Assembly (NCBI GenBank): GCA_025765615.1
Contig: JAIVFJ010000134.1
Location: 118,755-182,754 of the forward strand
DNA: 64,000 bases
Reading direction: 5' to 3'
From: Zopfochytrium polystomum
Lineage: Eukaryota; Chytridiomycota; Chytridiomycetes; Chytridiales; Chytridiaceae
Made by a program: the position numbers and the translations under genes. Positions 1 through 9,541 of the stretch are shown here, one piece after another; position 1 is the stretch's first letter, and each line of letters starts with the position of its first letter. The notes beneath the pieces are model-generated. The model ran no database searches and was not told the DNA's origin. It was given only the letters and a program-made list of their open reading frames with translations.

Positions 1-2025
1 CGTGGCAGCGGTGGCATCGTCGCCGACGAGGCGGGCCCAGACAAGCGACGAGAGCGCGGCGCCGCTGCCCGCTGCCGGGGGTGCCGGCTCAGTCGCACTT
101 TCGCCGCTGGCGGCGGCACGTGCGGCTGCCGCCTCCATCCTTGCGCCGAGCTTGAGCGCAACGTTTAAGAACGCCGTCCCCGTTGGGCCCGCGAACCACT
201 GCGGGTCCGCCGCGTCGTCGTCGGTGCCATCAGGGAGCGTCGCCTCCACGATCGCTGCTGCGCCGTCAAGGTCGCCGCAATCAATCAGCGCGCCGACAGC
301 TCTCGTCGCCAACACCACCCCAACGTCCCCCGGCTCCTGCTGGTTCTGCTCCCGCGCATCATCCTCAACCTCCCCAGCGTCGCCCGCCGGGGTGTACACC
401 CACCTGCCAGCCTCACCCCGCTTGCCCCTCCGCCTCGCCCCGATCTGCGCCACGAGTTCTGGGCTCGCGACGCCGGCCCACCCACGCGCCGACTCGTCCG
501 CGGCCTCGGCGGCCCTGCGTCTGTTCTCCGCCTCGACCGCCGCGAGCACGCGTTCGGCGCGGAAGCGTGGGACGCCGCGGATCGGGTGGAGCACCCAGTC
601 CGTGTAGAGCGCACGGACGGCCGCGGGGTCGCGGAGACGGGCGTACAGATCGTTCGCGAGGACGTAGGTGGACGCGTCGGGGGGCGGGGTGACTGCGCGC
701 GGGCCGGCGCTGCTTGCGACAATTGCGGTGGAGGCTGTTCCTGCGGCGGCCCCGTCTGACAGGGCCGGAAGGAGTATCCACTGCTCGAGCGCCTGCTTCG
801 CGAGGGCGAGGTCGGAGTCGGTGGGCGGGACGGGAGTGTGACGGACAGCCGAATTGGCGCCGTCCTCTTCGTCGTCCTCGTCCTCGTCGGTTCGGATTTT
901 CGGTCTTTGCGGAAGGCGGGGCCGGGGGTCGCCAAGGAACACTGCCTCCGAGATTGTTGTTGACATAATCCGTATGTAGCGGTTCGCGGCGTGAATGGAC
1001 ACGGGCAACGCGTTTCGAACGACCGACGCCCAGACCTCCTTCGCCAGCGCGCGGTCGCCACAGCGCTCGGCAACCGCAAGCACCGCCTCGTGAGAGTCTG
1101 CCGTCCATGGAATCGTGGACGCGAACGCGGTTCGCTGGTGTTGAGGCTGCAGCTTTGCGGCATCCGGAATCTCTGGGGCTGCGGATACGAGCGGAAGATG
1201 GCCCGCGGGGGAGCCAGCGATCTCGCCTGCGTTCGCTCGCGCAATGGCCTCTGCAAAACCCATCTCACCCGCAGCAGCGATGGCGGCCCCAGACGGCGCT
1301 CGCCAGATCGCGGCGATCGCGCGGTGGTACCTAACAGGATCGCTGATGAGGAGCCGGAGCATTGAGTGGTGGTCCACGTAGGAGAGGCGTTCCGCCAGGA
1401 CCGGGTTCGTCGACAAGAACGTGTACACAACGAGCGCGTCGTGCACACGGCGGACAGACTGCAGGTGCCGCAGAACGGCAAGCTTATCGTACCCTGAGAG
1501 CAGGCGGAACCGCGAAAAGTCGATGGACTTGGTGAGCATCGCTGGCTCGGCCTGTCCGCGGACTTGCCTCGGGGCCAGTCGGGCAACGATTTGGCCAGGT
1601 GAGGGATCTGCCGGGGGCGCTTCCCGCACTGCTCGTGGGCGCCGCTTTCCAGGCCGTTTCAGGATCGTTCCGGACTGCTCATCGTCGTCGCCGTATTGGT
1701 TGCGTGCACTTGTAGGTCGTAGGTAGAGGCTGTCGGAGTCAACATCGTCATCGTCGTCATGGCTGGTACTTCCATCCGACCGATTTGGAGATTTTGGAGC
1801 TCTTCGAAGCCAAGGTGAAGGGCCTTGTGGAGTGCGGGCGAGAGTTGACTTCTTTCTGCACGGCAGCAGGAGAAGTAAGGAGGGACCCGGCGATCGAGGG
1901 TTGCCTCTGCGCGAACAGGAACAGGCCGTAGCTGCAGTGGCCGCTGCTGCAGCCGCCGCTCCGAGGCCCGTTGATCGCTTCGTGCTTGCAGATCCGACTG
2001 CGATCGCGATCGCGATTGCCTTCAT
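1..2025 (-). CDS. PPR-like helical-repeat protein, probably mitochondrial (C-terminus off window)
   Basis: One uninterrupted minus-strand frame of 675 codons runs from an ATG at 2025 off the left edge. The start was chosen because the first about 45 residues (MKAIAIAIAVGSASTKRST, then Ala/Thr and Arg) resemble a mitochondrial presequence. An acidic linker follows (HDDDDDVDSDS), then helical pairs such as DKLAVLRHLQSVRRVHDALV, AVLAVAERCGDRALAKEVW and a C-terminal segment LIDCGDLDGAAAIVEATL. These have the rhythm of pentatricopeptide or related alpha-solenoid repeats, which in fungal organelles bind RNA. Third positions are mostly G/C, unlike the Arg/Ser-rich or Pro-rich readings of the other five frames. 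The PPR assignment is by eye; another alpha-solenoid is possible. No intron is needed. Confidence 0.6.
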   Translation of the reverse strand, partial: MKAIAIAIAVGSASTKRSTGLGAAAAAAATAATACSCSRRGNPRSPGPSLLLLLPCRKKSTLARTPQGPSPWLRRAPKSPNRSDGSTSHDDDDDVDSDSLYLRPTSARNQYGDDDEQSGTILKRPGKRRPRAVREAPPADPSPGQIVARLAPRQVRGQAEPAMLTKSIDFSRFRLLSGYDKLAVLRHLQSVRRVHDALVVYTFLSTNPVLAERLSYVDHHSMLRLLISDPVRYHRAIAAIWRAPSGAAIAAAGEMGFAEAIARANAGEIAGSPAGHLPLVSAAPEIPDAAKLQPQHQRTAFASTIPWTADSHEAVLAVAERCGDRALAKEVWASVVRNALPVSIHAANRYIRIMSTTISEAVFLGDPRPRLPQRPKIRTDEDEDDEEDGANSAVRHTPVPPTDSDLALAKQALEQWILLPALSDGAAAGTASTAIVASSAGPRAVTPPPDASTYVLANDLYARLRDPAAVRALYTDWVLHPIRGVPRFRAERVLAAVEAENRRRAAEAADESARGWAGVASPELVAQIGARRRGKRGEAGRWVYTPAGDAGEVEDDAREQNQQEPGDVGVVLATRAVGALIDCGDLDGAAAIVEATLPDGTDDDAADPQWFAGPTGTAFLNVALKLGARMEAAAARAAASGESATEPAPPAAGSGAALSSLVWARLVGDDATAAT

Positions 2026-2616
2026 CGAAATGGACGGTTTGACAAGGAAGCAACGGTGGGCGGAAGGTTGAAGTGGAGCACGAACACCCTGTCGGACAAG
2101 CGACGCGAGACGCGCTCGTTGGCACAAAAGGTCCGCGGCTTGCTGTCCAAATGACAGCAGCGCTGTCTTTCAACTGCGAGGGAGGTCAACAACTGTACCG
2201 ATGGTTGGCTCGGGCGAGACACTGCGTGGCTTTGGCGGCTAACACCGAAAACCAGGCGGTCTGTCTTGCCCTCACAAAAAAAAAAAAATGCAGCAGCCCA
2301 CCCGCAGACAGGCAGGGGAACCGTGCACAACAAGCTGGATGAGTTGACGTCTGGTCAATCAGCGTGGAGGAACTTTAGTGTGCAAATGTCTGTGAATAGA
2401 ACAATATGCCCTTGAGTACAACAAAAATACTCAAAACATGAGTGAACTTAAATTTTTTCCTGCCTAGAAACTTCCTTTGACTTGAAGTTGCTGATGAAGT
2501 GGCGGAACGTTGCGGAGGGCTGACTCGGCTTCGAGGGATTCAGAAGAAATTTCTCTTACCATCCCTTTTGCCCCACAAACGCTGCTTTTGAGCAGCGGAT
2601 CATATTTTTATTTCTT
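2026..2616. other. Intergenic stretch, no convincing gene
   Basis: This holds the 5' flank of the PPR-like gene, an A-run near 2275-2288 and an AT-richer part at 2390-2460. The short ORFs here lack coding composition. The left part may include the promoter and 5' UTR of the minus-strand gene. Confidence 0.4.
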
Positions 2617-2815
2617 TCAGTCGTGGCACGCAAATTCTGGCAAGGAAGAAACTGCTGGGCGAGAAGAAGGGCGCATTGAAGATGAAGGGACTGGGCGAAC
2701 TCTTACCCCGGTCGTAGTGAACGGGCCGTGCGCGTCCCTTTCTGCCTCGCAGCTGATCTTCTTTATCCATCTCCTTGACTCGGTCAATCCGCTTGCTTCG
2801 TGTGGGCAAAGCCAT
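2617..2815 (-). CDS. Candidate small two-exon basic protein
   Basis: An ATG at 2815 opens a 36-codon charged reading frame (MALPTRSKRIDRVKEMDKED and onward, rich in Lys/Arg/Asp) that meets a strong donor, G/GTAAGA, at 2707/2706. Several pyrimidine-preceded AG acceptors downstream (ending CCAGCAG or TTGCCAG near 2638-2660) keep the same phase and lead to a TGA at 2617-2619. An AATAAA lies a few bases after the stop (2606-2613 region, minus strand). Together these look like a very small spliced gene of about 43-60 residues. The exact acceptor is undecided and the product is not recognised. It could also be the first exon of a longer gene. Confidence 0.3.
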
Positions 2816-3215
2816 CCGACTCCTCCTTGGAAGTGAGTCGCGTGGAATCCCCGCCGTGTTGACGCCTGCTGAAGTACAGTGTACGTGCGGCGTCTCTGCT
2901 AAGCCGCAATTGTTGGCACCGTTCTCCGCCAGCACCGGAATTTTCTTTGCCTTGACGGTCCAAGCAGCGGCACTGCCAGCAATCAACCCATCGGGATTGC
3001 CCAGGCAATGCGTCTCAGGCCTGCCTGCCTGGGCATTCCGCCGATTTGCTGATGTTGGGTGAGACACCGCCAGCAAGGCGCATTAGGTAATTAGGGAGTC
3101 TGTCTTCCCCCTCCCTACCAGCTGACAGAGCACGTATCATTGCGGACCAAGAACATCGTAATCAGACCCCCAAGAAGAATCAACTCCCCCAACTCTCATT
3201 CCCTCCCACCCCAGC
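2816..3215. other. Divergent intergenic region
   Basis: It lies between the candidate small minus-strand gene and the plus-strand membrane protein, and so probably holds both promoters. No RNA gene or convincing ORF is seen. Confidence 0.4.
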
Positions 3216-4189
3216 ATGGCCGCCGACTTTTCGATTCCTGTCCTCATCTGCACTCTGATCGGCGCCCTCTACCTCTCGCTCCTGATCTCCATCTGCCTCG
3301 TGCTCCTGCGTCCCGCAGTAAAAGAACGGAATACTAGCCTCATATGGATCGCGGGATACTTGACCGCCTGGGCGGTCTTGCGCATCCTCTTCTACGCCAG
3401 CATCTTCCTGCTATTCACCTCCCTGAACGTTGTGGAACTCTACGAGTCGTACGCCGTCTTTGGCGCCCTCGCCGTGCTTCCAATCACTGCGGCCAACCTG
3501 CGACATTTCGCAATGATGTAAGGAAGCTTGCTTGCTTTGTTCCATCCACTAACGCCTTCTGTCGTCGCATTTCCCTTCGGCAGTCAAAATTTCAACACTG
3601 AGATGACCAGGCGGCGGGTTCAAACGGCTTTGGAGTGCCTTGTCGTTGTAGCTGGCGCTATCGGGGTGATTGCGGCTTGGGTGATCGCCCGCAGACAAAT
3701 GTATTACTCATCGACCCAGATCCCTGAGACTGCGAGGGTCGTCCTCCATATAGCGGACTGGGCTCTCCTCCTGCTCAGCGCTGTGCCCCTCTTGACGTTC
3801 ATCAACAAGCGTCCGGACATTGGAGCTGGCGTCGTCGTCACCGTAATGGTGCAGGCTCTCCTCCAGTGCGGCGAGATGGCTTGTAGGTTTCTTCTTCTCT
3901 GGCACTTTGGAGTTTGCACGCTTATCTTTCCCCGTCTCCATCTTTCCCCGTCTCCCGTTTTGTCCGCTTTGCAGACAGCGTTTCCCGGGATTTGAATATT
4001 CGCATCGACAGCTTCATTGACGAAATCTTTTATGACCTCTTTCTCCTGATGTTGTCGGAGGTGATCATCGTCATCATCTTTTTGGCTCGCCGTCGCGGAT
4101 TCCTCTTCGTCCTGCACGGGCAGGCGGCCAAAGACGAAACGCACATTCAGCTGGAAGAGTTACCAAGCGGTCAATCGGAGTGGAAGTAA
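3216..4189 (+). CDS. Seven-helix membrane protein, three exons, 271 aa
   Basis: Exons are 3216-3517, 3584-3882 and 3975-4189. Both introns (66 and 92 nt) have GT..AG ends; the first carries a CTAAC branch-like site about 30 nt before its acceptor. Spliced length is 816 nt with phase kept throughout. The product has about seven hydrophobic segments: residues near 5-31, 43-68, 76-96, 110-131, 146-166, 170-190 and 215-238, followed by a hydrophilic tail (QAAKDETHIQLEELPSG). There is no signal peptide and the topology is that of an integral membrane protein, possibly receptor-like. No family motif was recognised. Conserved-looking charged positions near helix ends (RHF, ARRRG) are the only hints. 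Gene structure is firm; function is unknown. Confidence 0.8.
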
Positions 4190-4765
4190 AATAAGTCAAG
4201 TCTTCCATTGTAGTTGGAGGAATTTCAAACTACAAGTTTCCGTGTTGCTCAAAGAAGAATAACAAAAAAACGAGCGCATCCAAACGAGGGCCGACTTTCT
4301 TTCACTTTTCGCTCCCTCAAACTGGCTGTGAAACTCAACGACACTAAAGGCAGTACCGGCGTCTCGGTGGAGCAGTGGAGCTCAAGAGTCATTGCCTCCA
4401 CCGTGCAGTTGGTTTGCAGCAACGACGACGAAGAAGTGGGACAGTCGAAAGGGGGCACTGGCGAAAGCGGGGAAGTCTTTCAAGTTTTATAATTCACTCT
4501 CTTGATCCGTGCGTGGGTTTGGAGGAAAAAACCAATGAAAAATGCGGAAAACTATCAATGGGCGTGATTTACACCGCCGGCCGTACATAACGGTCGTGCA
4601 AATCCTCACGGAAAACCCTGAGGCGTGATCCATACCTCGAGCTTGTTACCGTTTCCCTGCAGCTGCTTGCTTTTCCCGGTGAAGCTGGAAAAATCCATCT
4701 TCGCGCGCGCGAGAGTACACGAGGGATCCCAGGACTCTTTCCACCACCGCGTGATTTTTTCTGAC
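4190..4765. other. Intergenic stretch, no convincing gene
   Basis: It contains the 3' end of the membrane-protein gene and mixed-composition DNA. Short ORFs on both strands (for example around 4214-4492) lack G/C third-position bias and were not called. Confidence 0.4.
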
Positions 4766-4969
4766 TCAACCCAGCTCCATGGAGCGCGACGAATACTTCA
4801 ATCCAAGCAGGAGTTCGGTGCTGCCTTGGCGTGAGGTGGAGGCGCGGATGGGCTCGGCTTGGAGGAGGGGCAGCCGATAGAGGGTGGAGAGGTAGAAGGC
4901 ATCCATCGCGGAGTTGATGGCGATGAGTGAGTGGCAGATGGAGATGACAGCATCCGAGACCAGGAGCAT
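4766..4969 (-). CDS. Small hydrophobic protein or terminal exon
   Basis: A 67-codon frame starts at an ATG at 4969 and has strongly C-ending codons typical of genes in this window. The N-terminal half is hydrophobic (MLLVSDAVISICHSLIAINS) and the rest polar, ending SSRSMELG. A TATA-like CTATTAAATAG lies roughly 50 nt upstream on the minus strand (about 5018-5029). However, a pyrimidine tract ending TTCTCAG sits directly before the ATG, so this could be the last exon of a spliced gene. No upstream exon was found before the ankyrin-like gene that ends at 5154. The product is not recognised. Confidence 0.4.
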   Translation of the reverse strand: MLLVSDAVISICHSLIAINSAMDAFYLSTLYRLPLLQAEPIRASTSRQGSTELLLGLKYSSRSMELG

Positions 4970-5153
4970 GATTGGCTGAGAATGGTGGAATACGAAAAAT
5001 CGATGGAACTACGCTAGTCTATTTAATAGCAGCGAAAACTAAACACAGAGCAGCTTCCCCAACACCAGAGTCCCCTTTGTCTTGGATTGCGCTGTCAATT
5101 CGTACCTCTTCCTCGGTCCGTCTCCTGATAGTTTCGATTCAAATCCAATCGCA

Positions 5154-6377
5154 TTAATTGTCCTCCTCGTCAACCTCGTACCAATGCTGCCTCGGGTTTC
5201 CGGAGCTCTCGATCGCCACCCCTTGCTCCCTCCACCACCGCACCGTTTCAGCAAGCTTCTGCGCCGTCATTGGGAGGCACCACTTGAGCATGTAGCCCCG
5301 GTAGCGCATTTCCAATCCGCTGTCTTTCCACCACTGCAGAACGTCGATCATGCACCTCGACGTCGCGGCGTGCATCGCGCCGACCGAGTACTTGAGCTCG
5401 AGCCCGCTTCTCTTCCACCACTCGAGGACGGCAATGCGGCCGCTTCCGCTGGCGCCGTCCATAGCGAGGTCCGTGTAAGAAAGCGGCGCGCGCGACCGGG
5501 ACTTCCACCACTCGAGGACATGGACGTGCCCGCGTTCGCTGGCGGCATCCATGGCGTCGCTCGAGTATGAGAACCCGCCGTTTCCGACGGCGGCGCCGTA
5601 CTCGCGCCACCACTCGAGCACCTCAATGTGCCCGCCGTAGCTCGCCACGCCGACGGCGTCGCTCGAGAAGAGCATCTCTAGCCCGCTGTCGCGCCACCAC
5701 TGGAGCACGTCGACCCGTCCGTGCTCGCTGGCATCGTCCAGCGCGCTCTCAGAGTACTTGAGCACGACGCCATCGTCACCCGCCGCGGCGACTTTCCACC
5801 ACTGCAGGACGTCGATGCGGCCGTTCGCGCTGGCGGCGTTGACGGCGGTGTTCGAGTACCGAAGCTGGACCAGGCCGAGACGAAAGTTGCGGAGCCACCA
5901 GTCGAGGACGGGGATGTGGCCGTTGGCGCTGGCGCCGTTGACGGCGGCGCTGGTGTACAGCAGCGGCAGGTTGCTGCGGTGGAGCCACCAGTCGAGCACG
6001 GCGACGTGGCCAGCTTCGCTTGCGTGGTCGATCGCGGCGGAGGAGTACGACGAGCTCTTGGCAGTGGCGGGGGTCGTTACCCTGGATCCGTCGTCGCTGG
6101 GGGGGGTGGTGAGTGTGGAGCCGGCCGGCGCAGCCGCAACAGCGTGCGAGTTTAAAAGAAAGTCGAGCAGGGCCAGGTCGCCGCGGATGCTGGCGGTGTC
6201 CATTGGGCAGCGGTGGATGGCGTGGAGAGCATCGACCTGGGCGCGCGAGAGGCGGAGGAGGGTCGCGAGACGGAAGCGGTCCGGGTGCGGGGGAAGGTGG
6301 GCGAGGACCTCGAGGGCGACCGGGGCCGGCGGCGGCGGCGGCGGAAGGGAACCAGCCAGATCGCCCGGTGTCGTCAT
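5154..6377 (-). CDS. Ankyrin-like VLEWW-repeat protein, 407 aa
   Basis: Single-exon gene. After a Pro-rich start and an F-box-like or helical N-terminus (residues about 20-60), it carries about eight copies of a roughly 35-residue ankyrin-like unit. Each has the pattern Y(S/T)xxA(M/V)xxAS..GH(I/V)xVL(D/E/Q)WW, for example YSSDAMDAASERGHVHVLEW. The paired Trp replaces the usual LLL of ankyrin helix 2. Such proteins form large families in chytrids and other protists, where they are thought to be protein-interaction scaffolds; that is knowledge of the family, not shown here. The C-terminus (residues about 355-407) keeps the WW signature but diverges. It is transcribed divergently from the F-box-like/ankyrin gene at 6865, with 487 bp between the starts. 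Confidence 0.85.
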   Translation of the reverse strand: MTTPGDLAGSLPPPPPPAPVALEVLAHLPPHPDRFRLATLLRLSRAQVDALHAIHRCPMDTASIRGDLALLDFLLNSHAVAAAPAGSTLTTPPSDDGSRVTTPATAKSSSYSSAAIDHASEAGHVAVLDWWLHRSNLPLLYTSAAVNGASANGHIPVLDWWLRNFRLGLVQLRYSNTAVNAASANGRIDVLQWWKVAAAGDDGVVLKYSESALDDASEHGRVDVLQWWRDSGLEMLFSSDAVGVASYGGHIEVLEWWREYGAAVGNGGFSYSSDAMDAASERGHVHVLEWWKSRSRAPLSYTDLAMDGASGSGRIAVLEWWKRSGLELKYSVGAMHAATSRCMIDVLQWWKDSGLEMRYRGYMLKWCLPMTAQKLAETVRWWREQGVAIESSGNPRQHWYEVDEEDN

Positions 6378-6864
6378 TGGGCGGTCAAAGGGACACTTTC
6401 TGACTTTGACACGGCAGGGTGGAGGGTGTGGCGGGAAAAGAAAGAAAATGCTTGCGTACTTCGCTCGAACGCCCTACTCTGCCGTTGTTACCAAGCGCCC
6501 AGGCAAGCCACATATGCCTGGGCGAAATTCGGAGGCATTCGGGTTCGCTTGTCCCCAGCATCGCGAGGCCTGTAGTCTCTCCGCACAGCGTTGAAAAGAA
6601 GCTGACACGATCCTATCTCCGCTGAAATTACCCGCCGGTTGGAACTCGAGGACCTCAGAGATCTGGTTTTCTTGTGAGGGTGGACTTCTAAGCGGCATAC
6701 GGAACCCCAGTAGGAACGTAGAGCTTCCCAGACGGAACAAAAGAGAACGACAACAATCATGAATCGAGAGTTGGGGAAAAGAAAAGATTCGCTTTCTGCC
6801 CCATGACTGCGCCGCACAATTCATAACGCTGCGAGGCCCGTCGCATTGCCACCACCTTCTGCAC
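6378..6864. promoter_or_regulatory. Shared divergent promoter region
   Basis: This 487-bp stretch separates two divergently transcribed ankyrin-class genes. No clear TATA element was found. ORFs across it have no coding composition. Its role as a bidirectional promoter is inferred from gene order only. Confidence 0.4.
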
Positions 6865-9060
6865 ATGCCGAGACGAAGCCGCGGGGTCGCGGCTGCCCGC
6901 CGTCACCTCCGCCGCCACCCAGAGGCACTCGAGAACGTGGTCACCGGCGCCCATCACGTCCTGCGTGGCATTGCCGTGCTCCTGTCGCCCTCCGACCTCC
7001 TTCGGCTCCGCAGGGCTTCGCGATCGCTCCGGGACGCCGTCGATGCCGCCGTCTTCAGCTCGCTGTCGTTCGCGGTCCGCCACCTGCGCACGACGATACT
7101 GAGCGCCGCTGCGTCCAAGCGGTGGGGGCTGGCGACCTTTGGTGACCCGAGACTAAGTGCGGGCAGCTACGCTCCCGAAGGTGGCATCACCTTCTTGCAC
7201 AAGGCACTGCGAAGGAACTCGCCCTGGCTTGCCTTCACTTGCTTCATGCATCACGGTGATGTCGACACGACGGGATACTTTTACGGGAACGCTCTCTTCC
7301 AGCGCGCAGGATTTCCCGACGATCGCGATCGTTGGTACCCCAGGGCTGATCTCCCCTCCGCGTCCTTTCTGGTTGAGCTTCTGGCGGCCATCCCTTGGAA
7401 TAAGCTGCCGTCAACCTACTGGGCAGGGCTGGCGATACTTTTCCAACTCGACCCCACCATCATGTCTGTACTGATGCAATTCAGGCGCCTGGATGACTCC
7501 GGTCTTGACCACTTTTCCTGCCGAGAATGTTGCTGGGCGTCAAGAGTCTTTTTGCAGTGCTTTGAGAAGCGTATGACATCGAAGCTGCCTCCGCCACCGT
7601 CCCAGTTCAAGCCCATGTTGCGGCTGTTGGCGCAGGCGGCCCCGCAAGACTTGGATCTCGCGTACGTAGACCCAGCCCCGCTGTGCCTCAACTTTTCGGG
7701 GTTCGTCGGGCTGGCGGCCTCCGTCTCGCTGTTTCTGGAGGTTGAGGCCCTTCTCGCACAAAGAGGCCGATCCCTAGATGTATGCGCGACGGCAACTTTT
7801 GCAGCTATGCGCCCTGCTGCAAGGCCGCTCCTCGAGTTTCTGACCACTGACCGCCCCGCATTCCTCTTTGATATCGCCCCAGCCGTTTTCGTCGCGTCCG
7901 TCCTGAATAATGACACCGAAGTCTTGAGGACGTGTTTACCGCGGATCACGAAGGGTGACGTTAAACTAAGCAACAGGCTTCTCGTTCTCAAAGTAACCAT
8001 CACCCTCGTTAACTGGACTGAATGCCACCCTCGCGATCACGATTGGAACAACTTTGGCACCGCGGCATTCGTTCTTCGGCAAGCAGCGTGCCAAGGCCAA
8101 CTGACCAATGTTTCGCTCATGATGCCCTTCATCACGAGCCTATCTGCCAACGACGTGCAGAAGTGCATTTTCACCGCGGCAGAAGCAGTAGTCGCCAAAG
8201 AGGAGGGTCCTGCCGACAGAGATATTATGGAGCTTCTGCTTCTGAACGCTCCATACCCGCAAGCGGTGCGCCGCCGCGCGTTGGTGGGCACGGCGAGGTC
8301 TGGGCGCACAGACATGATCCCGTTTTTGCTTGAGGACGCGGTAGACGAACACATATTGCGGAACGAGGCCTTGCTGGTGGCTGCAAGCGTCGGCCAAGGT
8401 GACGCCGTTGCGTTTCTCCTGCGTGCGGGGGCCGACATCGATTATTGCGACGAGCGCGGCTGGAGCGCGCTTCATTTCGCCGCGTCAGCAAACCTTGCCG
8501 CCAGCAGAGGTGCTCGTGTAGTCCACCTTCTTCTTGCGCGAGGCGCCAACATCGTCGCGCGAGCGCACCCGGCCGGAGCTACACCTTTGCATTGCGCCGC
8601 CGAGCACGGTGTCGCTCCGGCTGTTGCGGCTCTTCTGTCTGCCGGCGCTCTGTCTGGTCTTAAAGACGTAGTGGGCCGCACCCCGCTCCACCTTGCGGTC
8701 AACAACAAGCGAAGCGCACCGGCAATAGTCAGCCTCCTCCTCGACCGCGGGGACGGCACGGCGGCAGCCAGCCACGACAGCGAAGGATGGACGCCGCTGC
8801 ATGTAGCCGCTGTCCGAGACTGGGAGGATTACGAGCGCGATGGTCGCGAAGTCGTGCAGCGGCTGCTGATGAGCGCGCATACGGACGTGGACGCACGCAC
8901 AGCGGGCGGGCAGACCGCGCTTCACCTCGTCAGCTGGCCCGACCTGGTTGAAATGTCATTGCCCGAGGCGCCGACATTAATGCAAGAGATAACCGGGGAG
9001 ATACGCCTGTCGCGGCTGCTACTAGGCGGGAGGACCGCAATATGGTCCAGATCCTTCTGA
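6865..9060 (+). CDS. F-box-like / ankyrin repeat protein, 731 aa
   Basis: Single-exon frame. The N-terminus has an F-box-like helical segment (VLLSPSDLLRLRRASRSLRD, residues about 40-60). A long helical middle follows, then five or six canonical ankyrin repeats at about residues 495-690, with signatures GWSALHFAA, GATPLHCAAEHG, GRTPLHLAVNN and GWTPLHVAA. Proteins of this layout usually act as substrate adaptors for SCF ubiquitin ligases, which is inference here. The last about 15 residues (RTAIWSRSF) do not look like an ankyrin unit, whereas the +1 frame over the same DNA reads NMVQILLKCGA, a good ankyrin helix. A one-base frameshift near 9020-9030 may therefore have truncated the protein. 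Confidence 0.85.
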   Translation: MPRRSRGVAAARRHLRRHPEALENVVTGAHHVLRGIAVLLSPSDLLRLRRASRSLRDAVDAAVFSSLSFAVRHLRTTILSAAASKRWGLATFGDPRLSAGSYAPEGGITFLHKALRRNSPWLAFTCFMHHGDVDTTGYFYGNALFQRAGFPDDRDRWYPRADLPSASFLVELLAAIPWNKLPSTYWAGLAILFQLDPTIMSVLMQFRRLDDSGLDHFSCRECCWASRVFLQCFEKRMTSKLPPPPSQFKPMLRLLAQAAPQDLDLAYVDPAPLCLNFSGFVGLAASVSLFLEVEALLAQRGRSLDVCATATFAAMRPAARPLLEFLTTDRPAFLFDIAPAVFVASVLNNDTEVLRTCLPRITKGDVKLSNRLLVLKVTITLVNWTECHPRDHDWNNFGTAAFVLRQAACQGQLTNVSLMMPFITSLSANDVQKCIFTAAEAVVAKEEGPADRDIMELLLLNAPYPQAVRRRALVGTARSGRTDMIPFLLEDAVDEHILRNEALLVAASVGQGDAVAFLLRAGADIDYCDERGWSALHFAASANLAASRGARVVHLLLARGANIVARAHPAGATPLHCAAEHGVAPAVAALLSAGALSGLKDVVGRTPLHLAVNNKRSAPAIVSLLLDRGDGTAAASHDSEGWTPLHVAAVRDWEDYERDGREVVQRLLMSAHTDVDARTAGGQTALHLVSWPDLVEMSLPEAPTLMQEITGEIRLSRLLLGGRTAIWSRSF

Positions 9061-9412
9061 AGTGTGGGGCATGCGGTGGGGAACGTCCGCAATGACTTTC
9101 GACCGAGTCCTATTCCGAGGAGGAAGATGAATGAGCAGAAGGGCTTTTGATGCCAGAGTTTCAGTTTTCATTTCATTTGGCGAGATGTCTAAATATATTA
9201 TTCTCGTGCACCCAGATGTTCCTGCTTGTTGAACGTGAGATGAAACGGCACCAAACATTGATTCGTCTTTGACAACACGAGGTCAGGTAGCGACGTACAG
9301 TAAAACTTGGCAAAGTCAAATTCACTGTCTCTCCGATTTTTCAGTTCAGCCAAAGACACGACGGCCATGTCGACTGCGGCTGGATTTCCCTCTCCCCGCA
9401 CTCACACCACCA
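9061..9412. other. Intergenic stretch, no convincing gene
   Basis: It holds the 3' flank of the ankyrin gene and the possible 5' leader of the small acidic ORF. Nothing else is recognised. Confidence 0.35.
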
Positions 9413-9541
9413 ATGTACTGCTCCATTGGCGTGGAGGATTTCGACTTTGACGGCGACGTCGACATGATCGACGGTGAAGACTACGAAGGCGACCGGGACG
9501 AATTCAACGTTTTGCAAATCGAGCACGACCTTTATAGGTAA
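9413..9541 (+). CDS. Small acidic ORF, 42 aa (possible first exon)
   Basis: An ATG at 9413 opens a 42-codon frame with strong G/C third positions and an Asp/Glu-rich core (VEDFDFDGDVDMIDGEDYEG). It ends at TAG-G-TAA, where AG/GTAACC would also be an acceptable splice donor. It may be a short acidic protein or the first exon of a gene whose other exons were not located. It lies between convergent neighbours. The longer in-frame upstream extension from 9269 has poor coding quality and was not used. Confidence 0.35.
   Translation: MYCSIGVEDFDFDGDVDMIDGEDYEGDRDEFNVLQIEHDLYR

Noticed and set aside
2..607. Plus-strand ORF of 201 codons
   Set aside because: Ser/Ala/Pro-rich shadow of the minus-strand PPR-like gene; the antisense frame has coherent helices and continues beyond both ends.
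285..1586. Minus-strand ORF of 433 codons
   Set aside because: Arg/Ser-rich reading in the wrong frame of the same strand as the PPR-like gene; no domain-like pattern.
5758..6594. Plus-strand ORF of 278 codons opposite the VLEWW gene
   Set aside because: Antisense shadow; the minus frame has a clear repeat protein.
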